From: Tenrec ecaudatus
Lineage: Eukaryota > Chordata > Mammalia > Afrosoricida > Tenrecidae
Direction: 5' to 3'
Assembly (NCBI RefSeq): GCF_050624435.1
Contig: NC_134541.1
Location: forward strand, 101,924,805 to 101,988,804
DNA length: 64,000 bases
This document shows positions 35,901 through 45,320 of the stretch, in pieces. The translations under genes were made by a program, and so were the position numbers. The notes beneath the pieces are model-generated. The model ran no database searches, had not been told where the DNA came from, and was given only the letters and a program-made list of their open reading frames with translations. Within the stretch, counting starts at the first letter, position 1; every line of letters begins with the position of its first letter.

Positions 35901-36761
35901 TACGTTTTGGTACGTCGTGTGCTCATTTTCGTTGGTTTCGAGAAATTTCCTGATTTCATCTTGGATCTGCACCAGTATGCACTCCTTTTGCAGTAAAGAG
36001 TTATTCATCCTCCAATTATTTGCTCTTATTTTCTTTGTCTTCCTTTTGTTGATTTCCAGTCTTATGGCACAGTGGTCAGAGAGAGAGGTCTGTATTATTT
36101 CAATGTGCTTAAATTTATGTAGATTTGCCTTATGCCCCAGCATGTGGTCTATCTTCGAATATGTGCCATGAGGACTTGAAAAGAATGTGAAATTTTTTGT
36201 ATTTGGATGAAAAGCTCTGTAAATATCTATTAGGTCAAATTGTCTAATTGTGGAGTTTAGCTCTCTAGTCTCCTTGTTGAGTTTCTTTCCCTGTGATCTA
36301 TCTTTCTCAGTGAGTGGTGTGTTGAAGTCACCCACTATAATTGTCGAGTCTGTGATTTCTTTCTTAATCTTTTGGAGTGTTTGGTTCACGTATTGAGCTG
36401 GTCTCTCATTCGGGGAATATATGTTTACAATGCTTAGTGGTTCATTGTCTATCATTCCCTTGAGCATTATATAGTGTCCCTCCTTATCTTTTTTTATGGT
36501 TTGCACTTTGAGGTCAATTTTATCCGAGATAAGGATTGCAACCCCTGCTTTTTTTGTGTTGCTGTTTGCTTGGTAGGTCCTTCTCCAGCCTTTGATTCTC
36601 AGCCTATTTTTGTCTGTAGCCTTGAGGTGTGTCTCCTGTAGGCAGCAAATTGATGGGTTGTGTTTTCTAAGCCATTCTGCTAGTATCAGTCTTTTAATGC
36701 CTGAGTTCAGGCCATTGATATTCAGGGTTATTTTATCCATGTGCGGACTCTGTGATGCCAT
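32937..36761 (-). CDS. L1 ORF2 protein: endonuclease and reverse transcriptase, intact
   Basis: The frame is 1,274 codons, close to the usual mammalian L1 ORF2 length, without stops or frameshifts. The protein nicks target DNA and reverse-transcribes L1 RNA in the nucleus (target-primed reverse transcription). The N-terminal apurinic-type endonuclease shows LNINGLN (Asn16), CCLQETHL (Glu43), [17 protein letters not shown] and SDHCAI, the expected catalytic and metal residues. The reverse transcriptase (about residues 480-780) shows [51 protein letters not shown] and [11 protein letters not shown]. The C terminus keeps the CX3CX7HX4C cysteine knuckle (CWRGC...HCWWDC). The start ATG is 66 bp after the ORF1 stop, as expected for the bicistronic L1 RNA. 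Confidence 0.96.
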   Translation of the reverse strand: MASQSPHMDKITLNINGLNSGIKRLILAEWLRKHNPSICCLQETHLKATDKNRLRIKGWRRTYQANSNTKKAGVAILISDKIDLKVQTIKKDKEGHYIMLKGMIDNEPLSIVNIYSPNERPAQYVNQTLQKIKKEITDSTIIVGDFNTPLTEKDRSQGKKLNKETRELNSTIRQFDLIDIYRAFHPNTKNFTFFSSPHGTYSKIDHMLGHKANLHKFKHIEIIQTSLSDHCAIRLEINKRKTKKIRANNWRMNNSLLQKECILVQIQDEIRKFLETNENEHTTYQNVWDTAKAVIRGRFIAIQAHLKKEERLMTDTLTQNLQKLELSQQDNPTNSKRKEIIKIRAEIQERENKKTMEKINIAKSWFFEKINRIDRPLANLTKERREQISIARIRDERGVITTDPNEIKRIVTQYYEGLYSNEFDNLEDMDKFLEKQSLPRLSSVDIKNLNRPIAIEEIEKVIKGLPTKKSPGPDGYTGEFYQAFREELIPILHKLFQNIEKDGKLPNSFYEASITLIPKPGKDPTRIENYRPISLMNIDAKILNKILANRIQKYIKQIIHHDQVGFIPGMQGWFNIRKTISIIRHIDMKKYKNHMIISIDAEKAFDNIQHQFLFKTLAKIGMEGKFLKTIQAIYEKPTAKVIVNGEKTNTIPLKKGTRQGCPLSPLLFNIVLEVLANSIRQRSDIKGIRLGKEEVKLSLFADDMILYMENPKSSTRGVLEAIEEFGRVAGYKINKQKSIGLLYTSDKTTEEEIKKVVPFTIAKHKLKYLGIHLTEKTKDLYRENYRTLLQETKSDLNKWKNIPCSWIGRLNIVKMSVLPKALYKFNAIPIQLPSSFFKEMEKLITNFIWRGKKPRISRELLKKKDTVGGLALPDFGTHYTATVLKTAWYWYNDRYSDQWKRTENPEIKASAYTQLIFDKGPKKIKWEADALFNKWCWKKWISTCRKMKQDPYPTPCTRINSRWITDLEVKPQTIRAINEGIGTNLRTLAQGIHRLSEIGKDTNTEEAQIDKWDILKIKHLCTSKEFTKRVIRESTDWENIFSNDTSDKGLITKIYSTLLASKKKKTNSPLERWAKDLNRSFTGAEIRMANKYMRKCSRSLAIREMQIKTTMRYHLTPSKVAQFKKSESNKCWRGCGETGTLIHCWWDCKYVQPLWKSIWRYLKQMEIELPYDPAIPLLGIYPEEARNKPRPDICAPMFIAAQFTIARSWKQPKFPSTDDWIKKLWCIHTMEYYASLKSSDERMRHIAAWEELEEIMLSEVSQAQKDKYNMSPLR

Positions 36762-36827
36762 TTTATACTTTTTGTGTTGGGAGTTTTCCTACTTTCCTTT
36801 CTCATTAGTGTGTGTTTTGTGTGTGTA

Positions 36828-37907
36828 TCATTCTTGACTTCTTTCCATCCTTAAGCCATTGCTATCTTGGGGTCTGTTTTCTCTTTGTTGTGCTCTGGGT
36901 GAGGTTGTTCTATGTGCTGGTGTCTTATTTGTGCTTGGTGAGTGTTGTTCTTCTGCCCATACTGAGTCGGCGAGGATCTTTTGTAATGCTGGGTTTGTTG
37001 TAACGTATTTTTTGAGTTTTTCCTTGTCTGGGAAGACTTTTACTTCTCCATCGATCTTGATCGATAATTTGGCTGGGTAGAGTATTCTTGGATTTGCGTT
37101 GTTTTCTTTCAATTTTTGGAATATGTTACTCCACTCTCTCCTTTTTTTCATAGTTTCTGCTGATAGGTCTGAGCATATCCTTATGTGGGAACCTTTATAT
37201 GTGATTGCTTGCTTTTCCCTAGCTGCTCTCATGATTTTCTCCTTTTCCTCAAAGTTTGAAAGTTTAACTATTATGTGCCTTGGTGATTTCTTCTTGGGGT
37301 CCCGTCGTGCTGGTGTTCTTTCAGCCTCCTGGATGGTTGCTTGGTTTTCATTCATTAGGCTGGGGAAGTTTTCCTCCAAGAATTCTCTCGCTATTGTTGC
37401 AGATGACTTCTTTGTTGTGTCTTCCTCCGGTAGGCCAATAATTCTAATGTTGTTCTGCTTCATAGCATCAGACATAGCTCTTAGGTTTTCTTCGGCTTCT
37501 CTGATGCTCTTATTAGATTTTTGTTCACGTTTATTAAAGTCTGCTTGGCTGTCCTCCACGCCACTGATGCGGTTCTCTGATTCCTCCAATCGATTCTCAA
37601 GGAACATGATTCTGCTATTGTTTTTCGTTACCTGCTCCTCAAGCTCCTGTATTTTCCTTTGGTATATGTCTTTTATCTCCTCTATCATTTCATCCTTTTT
37701 CTGTAGTGTTTCCCTCATATTCTGCATCGCTCCAAGCACCATTCTGAGAGCTTCTTTGTATGGCATCTCAATGTCTGCTTCTTCTATGTATGTTGTTATT
37801 TTCAGGACATCTTCTTCCTTTGCCTTTTGTTTCTCCTGTTTTTTCATTGAGGTCGTTGGGGGTGATGGCTGTTTGCGTTGAGTTGTTTTTGAGGGACCAG
37901 GTGCCAT
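36828..37907 (-). CDS. L1 ORF1 protein: RNA-binding chaperone, intact
   Basis: The frame is 359 codons, slightly longer than the human protein. ORF1p trimerises, coats L1 RNA and is needed for retrotransposition. Residues ~1-50 form a basic, low-complexity N terminus. Residues ~55-155 are a heptad-rich coiled coil (for example KKDEMIEEIKDIYQRKIQEL). The RRM-like domain follows (~155-255: NIRIIGLPEE, then SPRHIIVKLSNFEEKEKIM). The C-terminal domain (~255-325) has REWSNIF and ARIL-type NPRILYPAKLSI. The last ~35 residues are a polar extension (PAHRTTSPRAQQRENRP). The initiating ATG is the first in the frame and opens the long 5' UTR side. Confidence 0.95.
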   Translation of the reverse strand: MAPGPSKTTQRKQPSPPTTSMKKQEKQKAKEEDVLKITTYIEEADIEMPYKEALRMVLGAMQNMRETLQKKDEMIEEIKDIYQRKIQELEEQVTKNNSRIMFLENRLEESENRISGVEDSQADFNKREQKSNKSIREAEENLRAMSDAMKQNNIRIIGLPEEDTTKKSSATIAREFLEENFPSLMNENQATIQEAERTPARRDPKKKSPRHIIVKLSNFEEKEKIMRAAREKQAITYKGSHIRICSDLSAETMKKRREWSNIFQKLKENNANPRILYPAKLSIKIDGEVKVFPDKEKLKKYVTTNPALQKILADSVWAEEQHSPSTNKTPAHRTTSPRAQQRENRPQDSNGLRMERSQE

Positions 37908-39096
37908 TTTCTAGTCTCTCTCTGGAAGACTTATAGGAATTCTTCTTCGATCTGCCTATAGCTGATTTTGCTATGGGATTAACCTACCACTTTATCTTCC
38001 TGTGGCTTCCCTATTAGGGGAGTGCCCCAGATGGCAGATCGACTGCCTGCACCAGTGTTGCAGAGGCTGGGCTGAAGTTCCCGCTATTGATTTGAATATT
38101 GATAAGTGTTGGCTGAGCTGCCTTATGTCCCCAGGTACACAGGCAGGAACTCCCTGGTGAGAAGTCTGAGGAGTATCCCCTGGAGAGCAAGCAAGCCTTA
38201 CCCTAGCCTTGGGCTATCTATGCAGGGTGGAGCTCACCTAGCTGGGTGTGACCCAGCCGCAAATGCCCTAGGGCAATGGGAGTGCCCCGTAAGTCCGAAA
38301 TGGAGTGTGAGAGAGCAAGGCACGAACAAGGGGGGTGAGAAAAATCAAAAAGTGGTGAGACTAGACTGTGCAGGGGTACAGGGAAGCGAGGGAAGCAAAA
38401 GAAACTATGTAGCTGAGTCCCACTCCCTGCCTGTGGATCTACAAGGGCTTATTCCCTGCCCCAAGCCCCAGCGGTAGTTCGCTGCTGAGCCCCAAGAAGG
38501 GTCGCAAGAAAACTGCTGAGCCGCCCCCAGAGAAATGGGGGGACAGAGAGCAGAGATGTTAACAGACGCCGCCGTGTAGCTGAAGCTTGATCCCTGCCTA
38601 TGGAGCTGTGGGGGTTTGGGTTTATTCCCTGCTCAGACCACGCGGCGCAGCTGCGGCTGCGGCTGTGCCTTGAAAAAGCCCCTGCGCAGCCCTCCAAGGC
38701 TGTGTGGGAATATAAAGCAGAGACGCAAACAGAAGCAGCAATGTAGATGAACCCCGATCCCTGCCGGTGGAGCCGCAAGAGTCCTGTTCCTGCTCTGAGG
38801 CAGATAGGGAAAAACTGTGACTGTGCTGAGACCAAGCCCTGCTACAGGCTCCAAATGGTCCCGGCTTGGGCAGATCTGGCAACTGGACTAGGGTCGAGCC
38901 CCAGCCGACTTCCACTGAGGTAAGCCAAAAGCCCCCAGCCCCTCAAAACCCCGTGGATCTGTGCTTACTTATCTTTATGATGCACTTCCTGCGATCCAGT
39001 GGCGTTGAATTTCACTCTGAGCAACTCTCCTGGGCTGGATTCTGCGGAGTCCCTCTGGTGTGTGTCACTCCGTCGCCATCTTCCCAGAAGTCTATC
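37908..39096 (-). promoter_or_regulatory. L1 5' UTR / internal promoter with three tandem modules
   Basis: This is 1.2 kb of relatively G+C-rich leader. The element's first bases carry gggaagatggcgacgg near 39,075-39,090, a likely YY1-type site that fixes the transcription start in L1s (known for human L1; inferred here). Three related units lie in tandem, marked by tgtagctgag at 38,408, tgtagctgaa at 38,575 and tgtagatgaa at 38,742. Spacing is exactly 167 bp, and each is followed by a ccctgcc(t/g)(g/a)tgga-type block. Repeated promoter modules are known from mouse L1s, so each unit may add promoter strength. Confidence 0.75.
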
Positions 39097-39110
39097 TCAT
39101 TTCCAATCTT
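39097..39110. repeat. Right target-site duplication of the young L1
   Basis: tcatttccaatctt, identical to 30,143-30,156. In element orientation the nick lies at at/aaga, a loose fit to the L1 endonuclease preference tt/aaaa. Confidence 0.93.
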
Positions 39111-39803
39111 ATAGCACAGTGGTCAGGAAGAGAGAGTTCTGTGTGATATCAATGTGCTTGAATTTATGTAGATTTGACTTATGTCCCAGCATGTGGTCTA
39201 TTTTCGTAAATGTATCATGTGGACTTGAACAGAATGAGAATTCTTTTTGTTTGGGTGGAGAACTCTGTAGATATCTATCAGGTCAAGTTGTCTAATTGTA
39301 GTGTTTAGATCTTTAGTCTCCTTGCGGAGTTTCTTTCCGAGTGATCTATCTTTCTCAGAGAGTGGTGTATTGAAGTCACGTACTATAATTGTTGAGGCTG
39401 TGATTTCTGTCTTCATCCTTTGCAGTGTTTGCTTGTTATATTCTGCTAGATGCTTATTTGGCAAGTAAATGTTTAGAATGCTTATGGGCTCTTTATGCAA
39501 TGCTCCCTTGAGCATTATATAGTGTCCATCCTTATCTCTTTTTATGGTTTGCACTTTGAGGTCAATTTTATCTGAGATTAGGATTCTAACCCCTGTTTTT
39601 TTTTAATTAGTGTTTTCCTGATATTGTCTCCATCCCTTGATTCTCAGCCTGTTTTTATCTGTAATGCTAAAATGTGTCTCCTGTAGGCAGCAGATCGAGG
39701 GTTTGTGTTTTCCAAGCCAGTCTATTAGCCTCTGTCTCTTAAGGGCTCAGTTCAAACCATTAATATTCAGGGTTATTATATCTATCTGTGGACCCTGTGA
39801 TGT
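39111..39803 (-). pseudogene. Older L1 ORF2, N-terminal endonuclease part, disrupted
   Basis: This continues the ORF2 remnant cut at 30,142. The minus-strand frame at 39,198-39,554 keeps ASTIIVRDFNTPLSEKD, in which the glycine before the catalytic DFN has become Arg, and DIYRVLHPNKKN. Frameshifts and stops flank it. The start codon region (equivalent to 36,761 in the young copy) is near 39,803 and has lost the ATG (plus reading tgatgtctt instead of tgatgccat). Confidence 0.88.
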
Positions 39804-39869
39804 CTTTTTATCTCTCTTGTGTTGGGTGTTTTCCTACCTCCTGTTCTTTTCTGTGGGTTGTGCATATGT

Positions 39870-40924
39870 GTGTTTGTGGTTCATTCTTGCCTTCTTCCCA
39901 TTATTGAACCTGTTCTATCTTGGGGGCTGTTTTCTGTTTGATGGTCTCTGGGTGGAGTGTTCTGTGTGGCGATCTCTAATATGTGCTTGGTGAGTGTTGT
40001 TCTTCTGTCTATACTGGGTCAGTGAGGATCTTTTGTAGTGCTGGGTTCCTTTTAGCATATTCTTTAAGGCTTTCCTTGTCCAGTAAAACTCTCACTTTCC
40101 CTTCAATTTTTGTAGATAATTTGGCCAGATATTCTTGGGTTTGCATTATTTTCCTGCAATTTTCAGAATATACTGCTCCACTGTCGTCTCTTCTTCATAG
40201 TGTCTGCTGACAGGTCTGAGCATATTCTTATCTGCTTGCCTTTATATGTGGTTGCTCATTTTCCCCTAACTGCTCTCATAATTTTCTCCTTTTCCTCAAA
40301 GTTGGATAGTTTAACAACTTTATGTCTTGGTGACTTCTTCTTGGGATTCAGGCTAGCTGGCATTCTTTCGGCCTCCTGGAGAGTTGCCTGGTTTTCATTC
40401 ATTAAGTTAGGGAAGTTTTCCTCCAAACATTCCATCACTGTTTTGGATGCTGGTTTCCTCAATGTGCATTCCTCCAACAGGCCGATAATTCTGATGTAGC
40501 TCCTTCTCATAGCGTCAGACATAGCTCTGAGGTTTTCTTCAGCTTCTCTGATGGACTTGTTAGACTTTTTCTCACGTTTAATTTTTGCTTGTGAATCCTC
40601 TAGGTCACTGGTGTGGTTCTCTGCCTCCTCCATTCTCTGGGTGATGTCTGTGAGTTTGCTATTAGTTTTTGTTATCTCGCCCTTTAACTCCTGTGTTTCC
40701 CTTTGGTACAAGGCTTTTATTTCCTCTATTATTTCATCCTTTTTCTGTATTGCTTGCCCCATATCCTGTATGGCTCCAAGCAGCATTCTGAAGCTTTCTT
40801 TCTGTGGGAGGTCAACCTCTGCCTTTTCTATGACTGCTGTTCGGTCCAGGTGTCCCTCTGCATTGGATTTTGTTTCTCTTTTCTTGTTGAAACTATGGGA
40901 GCAGCTTGTTGTTTTTTGTTCCAT
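39870..40924 (-). pseudogene. Older L1 ORF1, disrupted
   Basis: The frame at 40,256-40,924 preserves 222 residues: an N terminus unlike the young copy (MEQKTTSCSHSFNKKRETK), the coiled coil (KKDEIIEEIKALYQRETQEL) and the start of the RRM (YIRIIGLLEE, KVVKLSNFEEKEKI). It then ends at a stop, and the C-terminal third lies in other frames down to about 39,870. It is inactive. The coiled coil and RRM align well with the young ORF1, but the first ~40 residues do not. Confidence 0.88.
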
Positions 40925-42001
40925 TTGTTGGAAATTGGTGTCCTGGGCTCTCTCTTTGGGAAGTTAGTGTTGGTGTTTCAGCTGGTTGCTTTTAGCCCAC
41001 TGTCTCGCATGGTTGTCCTGCTGGGGATTCCCTGCACCTTTGTCCTGCTGGGGATTCCCTCACTCCTTGACCTATGGTTTGTACTGCAGTCACCTTTAGT
41101 TTCCCGTAGGGGCTGTTTGCAGCTGTGCATTCTGCGGTCTGATAGAAAGTATTGGTCCCAGTGCAGGGGAGCATATTTAGGGGGTGGGTTGGGGGTTGGG
41201 TGCTCTATTTCTGGCTAGGGGCACTTCCCTCAGGTAGGCAGGTGGGAGGGGGCCGCGACTGATGTGCAATGCACTGCTTGGAGTCCAAAGGGTGGGACAG
41301 AGTAAGCAGCGAGAAGGTCGAATGCAGTGTGCAAGCCCCAATGGCTTGGGTTCCTATGCCACAGCTGCAAAGACTTCTGCCAGACTTTGGTCCTCTGCCT
41401 GGCAGGCCTGAAGTGGGAATCCCTGTGTGCGTGCGTGCGTGCGTGTGTCCCGTGCACGGGTGTGCGCGTGTATGGGGCGGGGGTGGAGGCGGCGCAGGGA
41501 CAGGGCTGGCTGGCAGATCTGCAAGGAGCGCGGTGACAGGGTGGCATCTCTGGGCTGGGTTCTCTGACCATGTGGCAGGTCAGATTGGTGGTTTGCACAG
41601 AGCACAAAGGCAGGACAGTAGCCTTTCCTTTGGCCTGGCTGTGGCGCTGGGCGAGCACCTCCCAGAAGGGGGTAGGCTCTGGCCCACTGGACCGCGAGGG
41701 GTGCGGTTACTGATTGGCGGTTTTGCACAGAGCGCTTAGGCAGGCACAGCCTCTGCCTTGCACCTGGCTGCCCTGTGGCGCCGGTCCCACAGAGCAGGCG
41801 CCCCGAGTGCCGCACCAGAGACCACGGGTGTCCGCATGGAGCCCTGGCGATCAGTTGGGGTCCACCTCTGGGTCCGAGATGCTCTGAGTGGTCTTGAGAA
41901 TCGAACAATCAGATTTGATATCCCTACTCCGCCCCCAACTCTCCCCACTCACCCATCTCCTTGGAGCTCCGGGCGTCATCTGGCAGTCATCTTCCTGGAA
42001 T
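40925..42001 (-). mobile_element. Older L1 5' UTR, different from the young one
   Basis: The region is G+C-rich and 1.1 kb long. It contains two adjacent copies of tgtcctgctggggattccct (about 41,014 and 41,041) and a GCGTGCGT-type run near 41,430. Apart from a few bases next to ORF1, I see no similarity to the young L1 5' UTR. The 5' tip (ttccaggaagatgactg on the minus strand) still resembles the young gggaagatggcg. The possible duplication ctgtcctt follows at 42,002-42,009. Confidence 0.75.
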
Positions 42002-42009
42002 CTGTCCTT

Positions 42010-42600
42010 TTAATGAGACCTCATGAGCTTACCAATTCCATTGTAGAATATCTTGTTTTGGTAAAAAAGTAAAGGCAGGCAAAGTTGAAATCACGTTTTA
42101 TTAATGAAGATGTTGAGGCATTTACAAAATGCCAAGAAAAACCATTCATTTGATTCCTTTCCCCCCTCCTATTTGTAAAATTCCAGAGCCTTTGAAGCCT
42201 TAACTTCCACTATGGAACATTAAAGAATGTCCCTCCTTGAGTCTTATTCAGTGTTTGTGTTATTTGTGTTTTCTCAATGTTCCTGTATAGATGTCCGATT
42301 GTTCTCTATTGGGTCCCTAATTGAAATGATCAAATCTGTGACTTTAGTATTTCTTGGGCTATTTGTTTTGGTCACAGCTTGAGTCAGTGTTTCCCCAAAC
42401 AGAAGGACACAAGAGAGACAGAGCTACTAGAGCCCCCCTAGTGTTGTGCTGGTAGCAGTGCAGAGCACTGGTGTCAGCCACAAAGTGGGCACAGGGACAC
42501 GTTAGAGAATCTAAGGTGAACCACTCCCTTGTCCTCAGCTGAGTGGGTTGGATGATGCTTTTTACGAAAGATGCTGCATTTTTTGTGTACATAGCACCTA
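42010..42600. other. Intergenic sequence downstream of ATF7IP2
   Basis: No gene is seen. A minus-strand AATAAA at 42,097-42,102 could serve as a distal polyadenylation signal of ATF7IP2, giving a ~1.1-kb 3' UTR. I see no repeat that I can name. Confidence 0.45.
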
Positions 42601-42613
42601 ATATTTAACACAC

Positions 42614-42619
42614 TTTATT
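42614..42619 (-). terminator. ATF7IP2: Likely ATF7IP2 polyadenylation signal
   Basis: AATAAA on the minus strand lies 575 bp after the stop codon. The stretch 42,620-43,193 between them is unbroken, repeat-poor 3' UTR sequence. Usage is inferred from position only. Confidence 0.6.
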
Positions 42620-43193
42620 ATATGTAAATATACAAACAGATTTAGGGAAAACTTCCAGACTATTTCCCCATGATTGATATAGCCAAAACAAAAATACAGG
42701 GAGGGCACAAATTCATAGCCCTTGTAGAATCTGAGCACAAAATGGGAAGACAATTATTTTCACAAAGCCTTGGTGGATAAAAATCCCAAGGATAATCTGC
42801 CCTCTGTAAAGGGCTGTTTTCCCCCCTATAGCTCTGATAGCAATAGGCAGGCCACCAAACAATTATTCAGAAGAAATAGTGGCTTGCTTTTATCTTGGAC
42901 AAGCAGCCACTCCATGGTTATTAAAGCTGTTGTTCCCAACATCGCTTAGTGACATGGGTCCATGACAGTGTAGGCTTTCAAACATAGCCAGTGTTTTTTT
43001 TTTAATGAATATAAAGGAAATCATGAAATTGTAAGATACGCCACTTACAACACATGGAAGAAGACTGTCCCTACACAGTGGGTTCACAATCTCAACTGGC
43101 CAATAGTGTTAGAGTAACATTATAAACCAATAACTCAAATATGAAAAAAAATATAAAACAATATATATTACATCATTATTGAGGCCTTGTATT

Positions 43194-43607
43194 TTAGGGA
43201 AGATTTTCAGAAAATCCGGGGACAGCTTTTATATCACAAAAGGGTCCGTATCGCCCAAAAATGTCCTTTGATTGAACAGTAAAATAGTATTTTTTGGAGA
43301 ATAAAAATTCAGATAAAGTACAGGCCATTGGGAGTGGTAAAGCTTTAATTTCTCCAATTTTCTTCCAAAACAGCTTATCTTTTGAGTTTCCATGGCAGAG
43401 GAAGAGGTGATAGCTCTCCACAGGAGCACACTTGGGATTGATTTTGGTGATATTCCACGTCAGGGCAAAGCCTCTGGGTTTCAGCACCCTTTTCACTCTG
43501 AGCTCTGGCTTCTGGGGAGGAAGTGTCTCCCGAAGTTTGTCTACCAGCTCAGGTTGTAGTGATGGAGGTTCTGGGAGAGGTGGCAGGTGCTCAAAAGACT
43601 CAGGAAC
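43194..43607 (-). CDS. ATF7IP2: ATF7IP2 terminal coding exon (fibronectin type III domain)
   Basis: The exon starts after a clean acceptor (tttttag|gttcct) in phase 0 and ends at TAA (43,194-43,196), giving 137 codons. A proline-rich linker (EHLPPLPEPPSLQPEL) precedes the fibronectin type III domain, recognisable from GFALTWNITKINPKCAP, SYHLFL, KKIGEIKALPLPMACTL and KYYFTVQSKDIFGRYGPFC. This is the C-terminal domain of the ATF7IP/MCAF family, nuclear partners of the H3K9 methyltransferase SETDB1. The FN3 domain is the protein-interaction module. The ending PGFSENLP fits ATF7IP2 better than ATF7IP, from my memory of the family. The frame is clean and presumably under selection. Confidence 0.9.
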   Translation of the reverse strand, partial: VPESFEHLPPLPEPPSLQPELVDKLRETLPPQKPELRVKRVLKPRGFALTWNITKINPKCAPVESYHLFLCHGNSKDKLFWKKIGEIKALPLPMACTLSEFLFSKKYYFTVQSKDIFGRYGPFCDIKAVPGFSENLP

Positions 43608-43801
43608 CTAAAAACACATTTGTAAAAAAGTTTAGCTTGGCAGGTACTTTAATGCGGTTGACTGCAGTTATAAAAATATATACATATTTCCCATTTCTCA
43701 AACCATTTATCAAATAATATGAACATAAGGATGTTTCAGCAACAAGTGAAGTCACCAAAGAAGATATATGGCCAGCATATACATTATAAGAGGCTCAACA
43801 T

Positions 43802-44030
43802 CAGGGGTCCTCAAACCTTTTAAGCAGGGGGCCAGTTCACTGTTCCTCAGACCTGTTGGAGGGCCGGACTATAGTTTTAAAAAAAACAAACTATGAACAA
43901 ATTCCTATGCACACTGCACATATCTTATTTTGAAGTAAAACAACAAAATGGGGGTAAAACACCCGGCAGGCCGGATAGATGTCCTTGGCGGGCCGCATGT
44001 GGCCCGTGGGCCGTAGTTTGAGGATGCCTA
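43802..44030. mobile_element. Non-autonomous hAT transposon with a perfect 8-bp duplication
   Basis: The element starts CAGGGGTCCTCAAAC and ends GTTTGAGGATGCCTA, inverted ends that differ by a few bases. It is flanked by ctcaacat at 43,794-43,801 and again at 44,031-44,038, a perfect octamer as expected for hAT. It is 229 bp and has no coding sequence. Internal blocks are ggagggccggactatag and ggcgggccgcatgtggccc. It resembles the OposCharlie/hAT-type elements reported as horizontally transferred in tetrapods, but the exact family is my inference. It lies in the last ATF7IP2 intron. Confidence 0.85.
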
Positions 44031-44141
44031 CTCAACATTGTTAGTGGTGGTTGTTATATGCCTTCAAGTCAAGGCCTACTAGTGAACTTACTTACTGGAC
44101 AGGGTAGAACTGCGCCACTGACTCCACATTCACTGGCGTCG

Positions 44142-44305
44142 AGTCGATGTGGACTCATAGCAACTTTATAGGGCAGTTTCCAAGACTGTAACTCTTTAAG
44201 GGAGTAGAGAGCCCCATCTTTCTCCCTCTGAGTAGCTGGTGGTTTCAAACTGCTGACCTTGAAGTCAGCAGTCCAATATGTACCACTATAGCACCGGGAT
44301 TCCTG
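44142..44305 (-). repeat. AfroSINE in the last ATF7IP2 intron
   Basis: Minus-strand copy: tail gtcgatgtggactcatagca on the left, middle ccaagactgtaactctttaa, head gtaccactatagcaccggga on the right. Confidence 0.87.
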
Positions 44306-44440
44306 AAACTGCTTGTTTCCGCTTGTTTCTAAGCTTGTAATCTTTCTGGAAGCAGACTGCCACACTTTCCTCTCATGGAGTGACTGGCGGGTTCAAGCCA
44401 CCAACCGTTTGGTTATTAGCTGCACCACGAGGGCTCCTTC
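44306..44440 (-). repeat. AfroSINE, partial
   Basis: A second minus-strand copy directly abuts the previous one. It keeps the middle (aagcttgtaatctttctgga) and the head (gctgcaccacgagggctcc) but lacks the tail. Confidence 0.8.
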
Positions 44441-45320
44441 ATCAGCGGTTTGGGAATGCAATCAAAATGACAACGAGGTTAGCATTTCACACCTACACAA
44501 TGACTGCGATAATCTCTATGGAACATAATTGTTGATAAGGATATGGAGAAACTGGAACCCTTGCATGCGACTATTCCAAAACTACAAACTCACTGCCATC
44601 AAGTCAGTGCCCACCTGTAGAGACCCCAGAGGGCTACATAAAACTGCCCTGTGAGCAGCTGAGGCTGGAACCTATGGAGCGGCCAGTGGTTTCTCATTGC
44701 TGACCTGCTGGTGAGCAGCCAAATGTGTAACCACTTTACCACCACGGCTCCTAGGAATATAAAAACGGCTTAACTACTGGGGGAAAGGGTTTGAGGGGTT
44801 CCGTAAAAATATAACATATATAACCATGTATACGACTCCTTTAATCCTACTCTCGAACGGACTGAAAACAGGTATTCAAATACATGTACATGTATGGTCC
44901 GTAGCAACACTACCGACAGTGGACAAAAATGGAAACAAACCAAGTGCCCATCAAAGGAAAAACACTGTAAGATCATCTATATCTATATGTCCACACACAC
45001 TGAACAAAGCGATGACATGTTGCAATGTGGATGAACCCTCAAAACAGTCTGCTCAGCGGACGAAGCCACACACTCATACTGTAACTCTACATTGGGCTGA
45101 AACGTCTGCAACAGTAAATGCATGAGGTGTGGCTGCAGATAGAGTGTGCTGTCATGGGCGGCGGGCAGAGGCTAGGAGCGGGGAGTGCTTTCCTCCGAGG
45201 CGATAGAAGCTAGATGGAGGCAGTGGTCGCATGGCAATGTGAAGTGCTGAATGCCACTGTAGTGGTGACACTTACGTTATATGAATTTCATCTCAACAAT
45301 GCTTAAAAGGAAAAAAATGA
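44441..45320 (+). mobile_element. Old L1 ORF2 3' part and tail, interrupted by a SINE
   Basis: The plus strand resembles old mammalian L1 ORF2 C-terminal sequence (aaggatatggagaaactgga, accaagtgcccatcaaagga, catgttgcaatgtggatgaa). It is interrupted by an AfroSINE at 44,579-44,753. It ends in an A-rich stretch near 45,310. It is degenerate in all frames. Confidence 0.68.
44579..44753 (-). repeat. AfroSINE inside an old L1
   Basis: Minus-strand unit beginning with the tail caaactcactgccatcaagt and ending with the head taaccactttaccaccacgg. It lies between two pieces of old L1. Confidence 0.83.

Larger units (their letters stand above)
30157..39096 (-). mobile_element. Full-length L1 retrotransposon with both ORFs intact
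   Basis: The element is 8.94 kb on the minus strand. Its parts are a 5' UTR (37,908-39,096), ORF1 (36,828-37,907), a 66-bp inter-ORF spacer, ORF2 (32,937-36,761) and a ~2.6-kb 3' UTR (30,309-32,936). A second L1 terminal block with its own AATAAA follows, then an A/T-rich tail. A perfect 14-bp duplication flanks the whole. The 5' end includes gggaagatggcgacgg, with the AAGATGGC core expected of a YY1-type site at L1 starts. Full length, two open frames, identical duplications and insertion into an already decayed L1 make it the youngest large insertion here. Activity itself cannot be read from sequence. Confidence 0.95.

Noticed and set aside
37099-37881. 260-codon plus-strand ORF
   Set aside because: Exact antisense shadow of the intact L1 ORF1. 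Its composition (S/F/C-rich) mirrors the coiled-coil codons.
41269-41908. Overlapping 130-184-codon ORFs on both strands, CpG-rich
   Set aside because: G+C-rich L1 5' UTR with few stops by composition. Looked at as a possible CpG-island first exon of a gene, but it belongs to the older L1 leader and has no splice or domain support.
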